From NCBI GenBank assembly GCA_035550595.1, contig DASZOV010000065.1:1-64000 (forward strand): a stretch of 64,000 bases of DNA, read 5' to 3'. The stretch comes from CALFMR01 sp035550595 (GTDB lineage Bacteria > Acidobacteriota > Vicinamibacteria > Vicinamibacterales > SCN-69-37). The translations under genes and the position numbers were made by a program. The notes under the pieces were generated by a model. The model worked only from the letters and a program-made list of their open reading frames with translations, did no database searches and was not told the origin of the DNA. This document shows, one piece after another, positions 35,336 through 42,695 of this stretch. The stretch's first letter is position 1; every line of letters starts with the position of its first letter.

Positions 35336-36615
35336 TGACCGTGGCCGACGATCTCGCCCTGCGCATCGAGACGTTGTCCGCTTGCGGCGTCGTTCGTGCG
35401 GGTACCGCAGACGATGCGATCGATGACGTCGTGCCCGCGGTCGTCGTCGCGCCCGCGTCGGCAGAAGCCGTGGCTTCGGCGCTCGCGACCGTCTCGCGTG
35501 AACGGCTGACGACTGTCATCCGCGGTGGCGGCACGAAGCTCGGCTGGGGACGTTCGCCGCAGGCCATCGACGTCGTCCTGGACCTCGGACGGATCAATCG
35601 CATCATCGCGCATCGTCACGGCGACTTGACGGTCACCGTCGAAGCGGGCACGCCGCTCGCGGCCGTCAATCGCGAACTCGCACAGCATCGTCAATGGCTG
35701 CCCATCGACACGGCGTTCGACGCCGCGACGGTCGGCGGTCTCATTGCCACGAACGACAGCGGATCACTGCGCCATCGCTATGGCACGCCGCGGGACTTGC
35801 TCATCGGCACCAGTCTGGCGACGACCGACGGCCGCCTCGCGAAAGCGGGCGGTCAGGTCGTGAAGAACGTCGCGGGCTACGACCTCGGACGCCTCGTCAG
35901 CGGATCCTTCGGATCGTTCGCTGCCATCGTCAGTGCCACGTTCAAGCTGTCGCCTCTTCCGCTGGCATCGGCCACGATGGCCGCGCGGTTCGGGGATCGT
36001 GACGCGGCCGTTCGCGCGATCGCGGCCATCGCCGCGAGCACGCTCGACCCGATGGCGTTCGACTTCGACACGTCAGCTCCCGCGTCCGGGTCCGAGCCGA
36101 TGGCCGTGCAACTGGCAGTCCGATTCGCCGCTTCGCCGCGCGCGGTCGACGCCCAGATCGCGCGGGCGCGCGAGATGATGTCTGGCGCTGACGTCTCGGT
36201 CACCGCCGGCGAGTCAGACGATGCCTCGTGGCGCGCGCGAGTGAGCGAAATCTGGTCCGGTGCGGGTGCGGTCGTGCGGATGGCGTGGCCGGCGGCGGCC
36301 GTGGGCGACATGTTTCGCGCGATCGAGACGATTGCACGCGGCGAGCGGACGACGATCGCCGTGATCGGACGTGCAGCCGTGGGCGCAGGGCTCGTGCGGA
36401 TCGACGGCGACGCGGACGCGCAGGTCCGCGTCATCGAACGGCTGCGCCGTCAGTCGCCGGCGATCCAGCACGTCGTCGTGCGGCGCGCGACTCGTGACGT
36501 GAAGTCGCGTGTCGACGTCTGGGGACCGACCGATAGCGCGACGCCCGTCCTCGCCGCGATCAAACAGGCACTCGATCCCGCCGGTATCCTGAATGCTGGA
36601 CGAGGTCCGGTATGA
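35335..36615 (+). CDS. glcE: Glycolate oxidase subunit GlcE
   Basis: 426 aa; the ATG shares one base with the glcD stop. It is a second FAD-binding type 4 protein, shorter than GlcD: TTVIRGGGTKLGWGRSP, LDLGRINRIIAHRHGDLTVTVEAGTPL, TVGGLIATNDSGSLRHRYG and GGQVVKNVAGYDLGRLVSGSFG. The VKNVAGYDL block is typical of GlcE. It completes the membrane-associated glycolate dehydrogenase with GlcD and GlcF. The stop overlaps the glcF start by 4 bp, indicating translational coupling. The final residues PAGILNAGRGPV follow the usual end of this family. Confidence 0.92.
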   Translation: MTVADDLALRIETLSACGVVRAGTADDAIDDVVPAVVVAPASAEAVASALATVSRERLTTVIRGGGTKLGWGRSPQAIDVVLDLGRINRIIAHRHGDLTVTVEAGTPLAAVNRELAQHRQWLPIDTAFDAATVGGLIATNDSGSLRHRYGTPRDLLIGTSLATTDGRLAKAGGQVVKNVAGYDLGRLVSGSFGSFAAIVSATFKLSPLPLASATMAARFGDRDAAVRAIAAIAASTLDPMAFDFDTSAPASGSEPMAVQLAVRFAASPRAVDAQIARAREMMSGADVSVTAGESDDASWRARVSEIWSGAGAVVRMAWPAAAVGDMFRAIETIARGERTTIAVIGRAAVGAGLVRIDGDADAQVRVIERLRRQSPAIQHVVVRRATRDVKSRVDVWGPTDSATPVLAAIKQALDPAGILNAGRGPV

Positions 36616-37970
36616 ACGCCACGACCGGCGAGAGTGTCCAGGAACCCGCCGCGGTCACGCCCGCGTTCGACGCGGTCGACGCGCCGTCGCTGGACCTCAT
36701 GAGCGCGTGCGTCCATTGCGGCTTCTGCCTGCCGACGTGTCCGACCTATCGGCTGTGGGGCGAGGAGATGGACTCGCCGCGCGGCCGCATCTATTTGATG
36801 AAGGAGGCCACCGAGGGTCGGACGCCGATGTCGTCCGCGTTCGTCGGCCATTTCGACACCTGCCTCGGGTGCATGGCGTGCGTCACGGCTTGTCCCTCGG
36901 GCGTCCAGTACGGCCCGCTCATCGAACGCACACGCGGGCAGATCGAACGGCGGCACGAACGTCCGCTGCGTGAGCGTCTTCTGCGGCGCGCGCTCTTCTC
37001 GGTGCTGCCCTATCCCTCGCGCCTGCGTGCGCTCTTCGCGCCGCTCCTGATCGCTGGACCGGCCGTGCGCGCCGTCGGTGCCAGCCGCGCAGCGCGGCGA
37101 CTCCCCGCGTTCTTGCGATCGATCATGGCGCTGGCGCCGCGTGTCACTTGGGCTGGCGTGGCGGGCGGTTTGCCCGCCGAGGCGCGTGCGGCCGGCGCAC
37201 GGCGTCTGACCGTTGGTCTTCTCGCCGGTTGCGTCCAACGTGTCGCATTTCCCGAAGTTCATGCCGCGACCGTCCGCGTCCTCGCGGCTGAAGGATGCGA
37301 CGTGCGCGTGCCTCACGATCAGGGCTGCTGCGGCGCCCTGGCGCTGCACGCCGGACGTCTCGACGACGGGCGCGCATTCGCGCGTCGACTGATCGCCGCG
37401 TTCGAACACGCCGAGATCGATCGGATCGTCGTCAACGCGGCTGGCTGCGGATCGGCGATGAAGGAATACGGGGAGCTGCTCGCCGACGATCCGGACTGGG
37501 CGGCGCGCGCCCGCGCGTTCAGTGCGCGCGTGCGTGACGTCTCGGAGCTCCTCGTCGAGCTCGGCGAGCCTCGCGCCAGACGGCATCCCATCCAGGCGCG
37601 CGTGACCTATCACGACGCCTGCCATCTCGCGCACGCACAGGGCATCCGGTCCGCGCCGCACGAGCTTCTACGCGCCATTCCCGGCATCGAACTCGTCACG
37701 CCGGCTGACTCGGAAATCTGCTGTGGCAGCGCCGGCATCTACAACCTCGTGCAACCGGAGCCGGCTGCCGCGCTCGGCGCCGAAAAGGCCACGCGTCTGG
37801 CCGAGACGAAGCCTGATATCGTGGCGACCGCGAACCCGGGCTGCACGCTACAGATCGCCGCCGCCGCCCGCCGCCTCGGCGCAAGATGGCCCGTCGTACA
37901 CCCGATCGAACTCCTCGACGCGTCGATTCGTGGAGAAAACGTGGAACCCCTTTCGAAGTTCGAAGTTTGA
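36612..37970 (+). CDS. glcF: Glycolate oxidase iron-sulfur subunit GlcF
   Basis: 452 aa. Two [4Fe-4S] motifs near the N-terminus: CVHCGFCLPTCPTY and CLGCMACVTACPSG. Two cysteine-rich CCG modules follow (DQGCCGALALHAG and SEICCGSAGIYNL), which bind a further cluster or flavin contact. It carries electrons from the GlcD/GlcE flavins to the quinone pool at the inner membrane. The last codons, K-F-E-V-stop, lie inside a TTCGAAG heptamer array (37951-37983), so the natural C-terminus may have been replaced or extended by the repeat. The permease gene begins 24 bp downstream. Confidence 0.93.
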   Translation: MNATTGESVQEPAAVTPAFDAVDAPSLDLMSACVHCGFCLPTCPTYRLWGEEMDSPRGRIYLMKEATEGRTPMSSAFVGHFDTCLGCMACVTACPSGVQYGPLIERTRGQIERRHERPLRERLLRRALFSVLPYPSRLRALFAPLLIAGPAVRAVGASRAARRLPAFLRSIMALAPRVTWAGVAGGLPAEARAAGARRLTVGLLAGCVQRVAFPEVHAATVRVLAAEGCDVRVPHDQGCCGALALHAGRLDDGRAFARRLIAAFEHAEIDRIVVNAAGCGSAMKEYGELLADDPDWAARARAFSARVRDVSELLVELGEPRARRHPIQARVTYHDACHLAHAQGIRSAPHELLRAIPGIELVTPADSEICCGSAGIYNLVQPEPAAALGAEKATRLAETKPDIVATANPGCTLQIAAAARRLGARWPVVHPIELLDASIRGENVEPLSKFEV

Positions 37971-37983
37971 AGTTCGAAGTTTG
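37951..37983. repeat. Heptamer TTCGAAG array overlapping the glcF stop
   Basis: Four or five 7-bp units (TTCGAAG, TTCGAAG, TTTGAAG, TTCGAAG, TTTGGAG), preceded by GAACCCC, the same boundary sequence as in the copies at 41308 and 46371 (GAACCCA). Only one arm is present. The glcF stop (37968-37970) is inside it. Confidence 0.7.
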
Positions 37984-37994
37984 GAGAAAGCCCC

Positions 37995-39647
37995 ATGTGG
38001 TCGCAGGTCTACAACCCGCTCGGTAATGCGACGCTTTCGACCTGCGCGGCGGCGCTGCCGGCGGTCGTGTTGCTCGGCGCCCTCGGCATCCTGCGGATGC
38101 GCGCGCACATGGCCGCGCTCGTCGGCGTCGCGACCTCGCTCGTCGTCGCCGTCCTCATCTTCGGCATGCCCGGCGGCCTGGCGGCGCGCGCAACGGCGTA
38201 CGGCGTGGCCTACGGCCTCTTCCCCATCGGCTGGATCATCCTCAACGTCATCTTTCTGTATCGGCTGACGAACGAGCGCGGTCTCTTCGGCGTGCTGCGA
38301 CACAGCGTCACGCGCGTCACGAGCGATCGCCGGCTGCAGTTGCTGCTCGTGGCGTTCTGCCTCGGCGCGTTCTTCGAGGGCGCGGCCGGCTTCGGCACGC
38401 CGGTCGCGGTGACGGCTGCCATCCTCATCGGTCTCGGTTTCCCTCCGCTCGAAGCGTCGGGCCTCTCGCTCATCGCCAATACCGCGCCGGTCGCGTTCGG
38501 CGCGCTCGGCACGCCACTCATCGCGCTGCAAAGCGTGACGGGCCTCGATCTGTTGAAGCTCAGCGCCATGACCGGCCGCGAGCTGACCGTTTTCTCGGTC
38601 ATCGTCCCGTTCTGGCTCATCAGCGTGTTCGCCGGCTGGCGCGGCATGATCGGCATCTGGCCCGCGCTCCTCGTCGCGGGCATCTCGTTTGCGATCCCGC
38701 AGTGGCTCATCTCGGCGTACCACGGCCCCTGGCTCGTCGACGTCGTCTCGGCCGTCGTCGCGCTCGGCGTGTTGACGTTCTTCCTCACGCGCTGGCAGCC
38801 GCGCGAGATCTGGCGGCACGCCGGCCGGCGTCCCTCGACCGCGCCCCCGGTGCCTGCGGCGGTTGACGATGAGGCACCCGACAGTCGTCAACTCTTTCGC
38901 GCGTGGCTGCCGTGGATCATCCTGACCGTGCTCGTCTTCGTGTGGGGCATCCCGCAGGTCAAGGCGTGGCTCGATGGACTTTCCGCGCCGCGTTTCACGA
39001 TCGAGGGCCTCGACAACCTCATCCTGCGCATGCCGCCCGTCGTCACCGATCCAAGGCCCGAGGCGGCGGTGTTCGTCCTCAACTGGCTCTCGGCCACGGG
39101 CAGCGGCATCCTCGTGGCGGCCATCATCGGCGGCCTCGTCATGGGCTATCGTCCGGCCGCGCTCGTTCGCGAGTACTGGCGCACGATCGTGCAGGTGCGC
39201 TATTCGCTCCTCACGATCGCCGCGATGATGGCGGTCGGCTACATCACGCGCTACGCGGGTCTGGATGCGACGATGGGCCTGGCGTTCGCGCAGACGGGGC
39301 GGCTCTATCCGATCTTCGCCACGCTCCTCGGCTGGCTCGGCGTCGCGCTCACGGGATCGGACACGTCGTCGAACGTCCTCTTCGGCAGCCTGCAGCGCAT
39401 CACCGCGGAACAGCTCGGCCTCAGCCCCACGCTCATGGCCTCGGCCAACAGCGCGGGCGGCGTGATGGGCAAGATGATCGACGCGCAGTCGATCGTCGTC
39501 GCCAGCACGGCGACCGAGTGGTACGGCCACGAAGGCGACATCCTGCGCTACGTGTTCCTGCACAGCCTCGGCCTGGCCCTGCTGATGGGGCTCTTCATCT
39601 TCCTGCAGGCGTACGTGTACCCGTTCACGCTGATGGTGATTCAGTAG
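37995..39647 (+). CDS. Lactate/glycolate permease (LctP/GlcA family)
   Basis: 550 aa with about 12-14 membrane segments. Family landmarks: QVYNPLGNATLSTCAAALPAVVLL at the N-terminus, FCLGAFFEGAAGFGTPVAVTAAIL, SLIANTAPVAFGALGTPLIAL, GWLGVALTGSDTSSNVLFGSLQ and SANSAGGVMGKMIDAQSIVVAS. LctP-family transporters import L- or D-lactate and glycolate with protons; E. coli GlcA is one. The position immediately after glcD-glcE-glcF and the upstream malate synthase argue for glycolate as the physiological substrate. A GC-rich element with a T-tract (39652-39756) follows and probably ends the transcript. Confidence 0.92.
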   Translation: MWSQVYNPLGNATLSTCAAALPAVVLLGALGILRMRAHMAALVGVATSLVVAVLIFGMPGGLAARATAYGVAYGLFPIGWIILNVIFLYRLTNERGLFGVLRHSVTRVTSDRRLQLLLVAFCLGAFFEGAAGFGTPVAVTAAILIGLGFPPLEASGLSLIANTAPVAFGALGTPLIALQSVTGLDLLKLSAMTGRELTVFSVIVPFWLISVFAGWRGMIGIWPALLVAGISFAIPQWLISAYHGPWLVDVVSAVVALGVLTFFLTRWQPREIWRHAGRRPSTAPPVPAAVDDEAPDSRQLFRAWLPWIILTVLVFVWGIPQVKAWLDGLSAPRFTIEGLDNLILRMPPVVTDPRPEAAVFVLNWLSATGSGILVAAIIGGLVMGYRPAALVREYWRTIVQVRYSLLTIAAMMAVGYITRYAGLDATMGLAFAQTGRLYPIFATLLGWLGVALTGSDTSSNVLFGSLQRITAEQLGLSPTLMASANSAGGVMGKMIDAQSIVVASTATEWYGHEGDILRYVFLHSLGLALLMGLFIFLQAYVYPFTLMVIQ

Positions 39648-39651
39648 AGGG

Positions 39652-39756
39652 GCAGTCATCTTCTTTGCAGTGCGCCGGGGCCCCACCCCGGCGCTACGGC
39701 GCTACGGCGCTTCGCCGCCCTCGCTCCGCTCGGGGGCTCGCGGTGTCATCTTTTTT
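39652..39756 (+). repeat. Duplicated GC-rich intergenic element, copy 2, with T-tract (likely terminator)
   Basis: The short form of the element at 3569-3741 shares both ends and core, here with GCGCTACG tandem units. It ends in six Ts at 39751-39756, five bases after the permease stop at its start, which suits an intrinsic terminator for the glc operon. It is followed by a 7-bp periodic stretch (CCTGATC CCTAATC CCTAATC) at about 39767-39787. Confidence 0.7.
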
Positions 39757-39813
39757 GTTCTGTCCCCTGATCCCTAATCCCTAATCTCTTTCTCCTGTCA
39801 GTACAATCCCAGT

Positions 39814-41202
39814 GTGCCTCTGCCGAACGCTCGTCTCGTGCTCGGGTCGGTCCAGCGCCTGTTGCGCATGGGCGCGACCGCCAATCTCACCAACCTGCTG
39901 AAGAAGCAGCGGCCGCCCGATATCGCGGCCATTCTGCGCCGGCTGCCGGACTCGGATGCGCGGATCGCATTCGACAGCCTGGTCGCCGTGAACGTGCCGC
40001 TCGCCATGGACGCGTTGTCGGAGCTCGATCCCAAGCCGGCGGCGCAACTGCTCGTCGGCCGGTCGGCCGAGGAAGTCGCGCGGCTCATGCGCGAGCTCGC
40101 GCCCGACGACTCGGCCGCGATCCTCACGCACCTGCCGCCCGAGCTCGCGTCGCACGTGATGGAGCTCACCGGTCAGTCAGGAGCGATCGGCCACCTGCTC
40201 GGGTACGCGGACCAGACGGCCGGCCGCATCATGACGCCGAATGTCTTCGCGCTCGACGAGACCGTGACTGCCGGCGAAGCCGTCGCCACGCTCCAACGCC
40301 TGTCGGGCCCCGAGGTCGTCTTCTACCTTTATGTGATCGACGATCGTCACCATCTGGTCGGCGTCACGTCGCTGCGCCGGCTCGTGCTCGTGCCTGCCGA
40401 TACGCCGCTCTCGCGCATCATGACGACCGACGTCGTCAGCGTGTCGGTCGACGCGCGCCAGGACGAGGCCGCGCGGCTCGTCGCCTCCTACAACCTGCTC
40501 GCGCTTCCCGTCGTCGACGCGGAGAACAAGCTCGTCGGCGTCATCACGGTCGACGACGTCATCGACGTCATCCGGGACGAGACGACGCGCGACATCCAGC
40601 GCATCGGCGGCTTGGAAGCGCTCGACGAGCCGTACATGCGCACGCCGTTCTGGACGCTCGTGCAGAAGCGCGGCCGCTGGCTCGTCGTGCTGTTCCTCGG
40701 GGAAATGCTGACGGCGACGGCGATGGCGCACTACGAGGACAAGATCGCGCACGCCGTCGTGCTCGCGCTCTTCGTGCCGCTCATCCTCTCGTGTGGTGGC
40801 AACAGCGGATCGCAGGCCGCATCGCTGATGATTCGCGCGCTGGCCGTCGGCGAGGTCACGCTGACCGACTGGTGGATGGTCATGCGCCGCGAACTGACCT
40901 CGGGCCTGGCGCTCGGCGCCATCCTGGGCGTCGTCGGCTTCCTGCGAGTGACGCTCTGGGCCAACGTCGGCCACATCTATGGACCGCACTGGCTGCTCAT
41001 CGCCTTCGTCATCGGCCTCTCGCTCATCGGCGTCGTGATGTGGGGCACGCTCACCGGCGCGATGCTGCCGTTCGTCATGAAGCGCCTCGGCGCCGACCCG
41101 GCCGCCTCGTCGGCCCCGTTCGTCGCCACGCTCGTCGACGTCACGGGCCTCGTGATCTACTTCAGCGTCGCCGAACTGCTGCTGTCGGGAACGTTGTTGT
41201 AG
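39814..41202 (+). CDS. mgtE: Magnesium transporter MgtE
   Basis: 462 aa, GTG start. The cytoplasmic N domain (about 1-130) has the helical superhelix repeats of the family (KKQRPPDIAAILRRLPDSDAR, LSELDPKPAAQLL, LAPDDSAAILTHLPPE). Two CBS domains follow (TAGRIMTPNVFALDETVTAGEAV; IMTTDVVSVSVDARQDEAARL; LVGVITVDDVIDVI). Five membrane helices from about 290 onward include CGGNSGSQAASLMIRALAVGE, the pore-lining region. It is a Mg2+ channel gated by Mg2+ binding to the N and CBS domains. The gene stands alone between repeat elements. Confidence 0.95.
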   Translation: MPLPNARLVLGSVQRLLRMGATANLTNLLKKQRPPDIAAILRRLPDSDARIAFDSLVAVNVPLAMDALSELDPKPAAQLLVGRSAEEVARLMRELAPDDSAAILTHLPPELASHVMELTGQSGAIGHLLGYADQTAGRIMTPNVFALDETVTAGEAVATLQRLSGPEVVFYLYVIDDRHHLVGVTSLRRLVLVPADTPLSRIMTTDVVSVSVDARQDEAARLVASYNLLALPVVDAENKLVGVITVDDVIDVIRDETTRDIQRIGGLEALDEPYMRTPFWTLVQKRGRWLVVLFLGEMLTATAMAHYEDKIAHAVVLALFVPLILSCGGNSGSQAASLMIRALAVGEVTLTDWWMVMRRELTSGLALGAILGVVGFLRVTLWANVGHIYGPHWLLIAFVIGLSLIGVVMWGTLTGAMLPFVMKRLGADPAASSAPFVATLVDVTGLVIYFSVAELLLSGTLL

Positions 41203-41204
41203 GG

Positions 41205-41345
41205 CAACTTCGAACTTTGAACTTTGAACTTTGAACTGTGGTTCCGGGTTCTGTCAGCCTCGCGTCTCGCTCCGCTTCCGATCAGCCCCCGCTGGAGGAT
41301 GCGCGAGAACCCATTTCGAAGTTCGTAGTTCGAAGTTCGAAGTTG
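41205..41345. repeat. Heptamer TTCGAAG-type array, two inverted arms after mgtE
   Basis: Arm 1 (41205-41238) is CTTCGAA then three CTTTGAA units; arm 2 (41314-41345) is TTCGAAG, TTCGTAG, TTCGAAG, TTCGAAG. The spacer of about 75 bp starts TGGTTC and ends GAACCCA, so the pairing continues inward. It lies between convergent genes mgtE and the first VWA protein. Confidence 0.75.
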
Positions 41346-41356
41346 TCGAATGCCCT

Positions 41357-42607
41357 TCACTCTTTCGCGTAATACCCTTCCCTCGCCCGCACGTGGACGC
41401 CGCGGCGTTTGACCTTCACCTCGAGGCGGTGGAACGACCCGTCGGCGGAGGCGTGTGCGGGTTGGATGGCAAGCAGGTAGTACGCGCTGCTCTCCGCGAA
41501 GATGGCGGGCACGGCCGCGGCTGGCGCGTTCGTATTGAGGACGGTCCGTCCGCCAGTGTAGCCGGGCAACGTCATGAGCGTCGCCGCGCGCTCGCTGTTC
41601 GCCGCCAGTCGGGACGCGTCAGCCAGACTGCGCGCCACCGCCGCTGACATGCGGCCCCGGCCGGGAATCTCGACGCTGTCGGGCCCGCCGCCGCAGAATG
41701 CCTTTGCCGCGCACGTGACGGTCTCGAGCCCGCTGGGGTCGATGACGTGGATCGTGAGATTCGCGACGTCGAGCGCGCGCACCATCCGATCGCGCGCCTT
41801 TCGCAGCAGGAACCCGCAGTCGTCGCGCGCCGACTGGAACGTCATGTCGTGTCCGACGAAGAACAGGACCTTGCGTTGCGGCGCGTCCTGGACGGCTTCT
41901 GCCACGTGCGCGATCGTTTCCGGCACGCACAGCCCGCAGTAGCACGCGCCCGTCGACAGCGGGTCCGACACCGCCATCGGCACTTGTTGCGATTCCTCGG
42001 AATCGACCGCGCTGGGATCGGACCGCGCAATCGTCGCGTGCAACAGCGTTCGATCGCGCGTGAACTCCTGCGGCTCGCCGAATCCGGTGTAGAGCACCGC
42101 GGCCTCGTCGCCCGGACCGAGCGCATCGACGACCGCGTCAGCGATCTGCTTCGCGACGATCGTCGGTTCGCCCGGCGGCGTCGATCGGTCCATCAGGATC
42201 GCGACGAGTCGACCGGGCGCATGGTCGACGAACGCGGCGGCCGGCAGTGGAGAGACCGTCGGCGTAGCGGCCGGTGCGATTGCGGGCGCTGCGCGTCGGG
42301 CAGTCGACGGCTCGGATGTCGGCACGGCGACTCGATCGCCGGCACTCGCTTCACCCGATCCGCTCGGCAGATCGACCGCCGTGAACGCCGCGATGGGCCG
42401 CGCGACGCCGTCTTCGAACACGGTGAAGTCGTCCGCGCTGAGGCCGGTCACGGGATGACGATGGTCATCGAGGACGGTGACGTCCATCTGCACGAGCGCA
42501 ACGCCGCTTCGGAAGGTCGGCGGACGCTGAACCGACGGCGCCGTCGTCTGCGCCGCGAGCCAAGTCGAGCCACTGAGGAGCAGAACGATCAGGAGGATTT
42601 TGCGCAT
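41357..42607 (-). CDS. Secreted VWA-domain protein (acidobacterial TIGR03436 type), paralogue 1
   Basis: 416 aa from the ATG at 42607. Signal peptide MRKILLIVLLLSGSTWLAAQ. The family head is present: FRSGVALVQMDVTVLDDHRHPVTGLSADDFTVFEDG. A von Willebrand A-like domain follows, with LVAILMDRSTPPGE (MIDAS D-x-S) and KVLFFVGHDMTFQSARDDCGFLLRKARDRMVRALD. A Cys-rich stretch GACYCGLCVPET lies in mid-domain. The C-terminus has the family ending FHRLEVKVKRRGVHVRAREGYYAKE. Function is unknown; it is probably a periplasmic or surface metal-dependent binding protein. It is 88 bp downstream of its paralogue on the same strand. Confidence 0.88.
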   Translation of the reverse strand: MRKILLIVLLLSGSTWLAAQTTAPSVQRPPTFRSGVALVQMDVTVLDDHRHPVTGLSADDFTVFEDGVARPIAAFTAVDLPSGSGEASAGDRVAVPTSEPSTARRAAPAIAPAATPTVSPLPAAAFVDHAPGRLVAILMDRSTPPGEPTIVAKQIADAVVDALGPGDEAAVLYTGFGEPQEFTRDRTLLHATIARSDPSAVDSEESQQVPMAVSDPLSTGACYCGLCVPETIAHVAEAVQDAPQRKVLFFVGHDMTFQSARDDCGFLLRKARDRMVRALDVANLTIHVIDPSGLETVTCAAKAFCGGGPDSVEIPGRGRMSAAVARSLADASRLAANSERAATLMTLPGYTGGRTVLNTNAPAAAVPAIFAESSAYYLLAIQPAHASADGSFHRLEVKVKRRGVHVRAREGYYAKE

Positions 42608-42618
42608 GCAGGTGCCCC

Positions 42619-42636
42619 CTGGGCCTGAAGGCCCAG
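42619..42636. other. Perfect hairpin just upstream of VWA paralogue 1
   Basis: CTGGGCCT-GA-AGGCCCAG is an 8-bp perfect inverted repeat, 12 bp upstream of the ATG at 42607. On the minus-strand transcript the stem would lie directly before the start codon. It may regulate translation or mark the end of the upstream paralogue's transcript. Confidence 0.5.
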
Positions 42637-42654
42637 AGCTCCATAGCATTCATT

Positions 42655-42683
42655 CTCTTCGCGTCTTCGCGCCTTCGCGTGAG
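42655..42683. repeat. Second copy of the CGCGAAGG 8-bp periodic repeat
   Basis: TCTTCGCGTCTTCGCGCCTTCGCGTGAG is the reverse complement of the block at 6741-6765. It occupies the gap between the two VWA paralogues. Confidence 0.65.
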
Positions 42684-42695
42684 GCCATTCTGCCG

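Noticed and set aside
33881..37970. Reading glcD-glcE-glcF as a D-lactate dehydrogenase set
   Set aside because: The families overlap, but three separate subunits in this order with malate synthase adjacent fit glycolate oxidase better. Lactate remains a secondary possibility.
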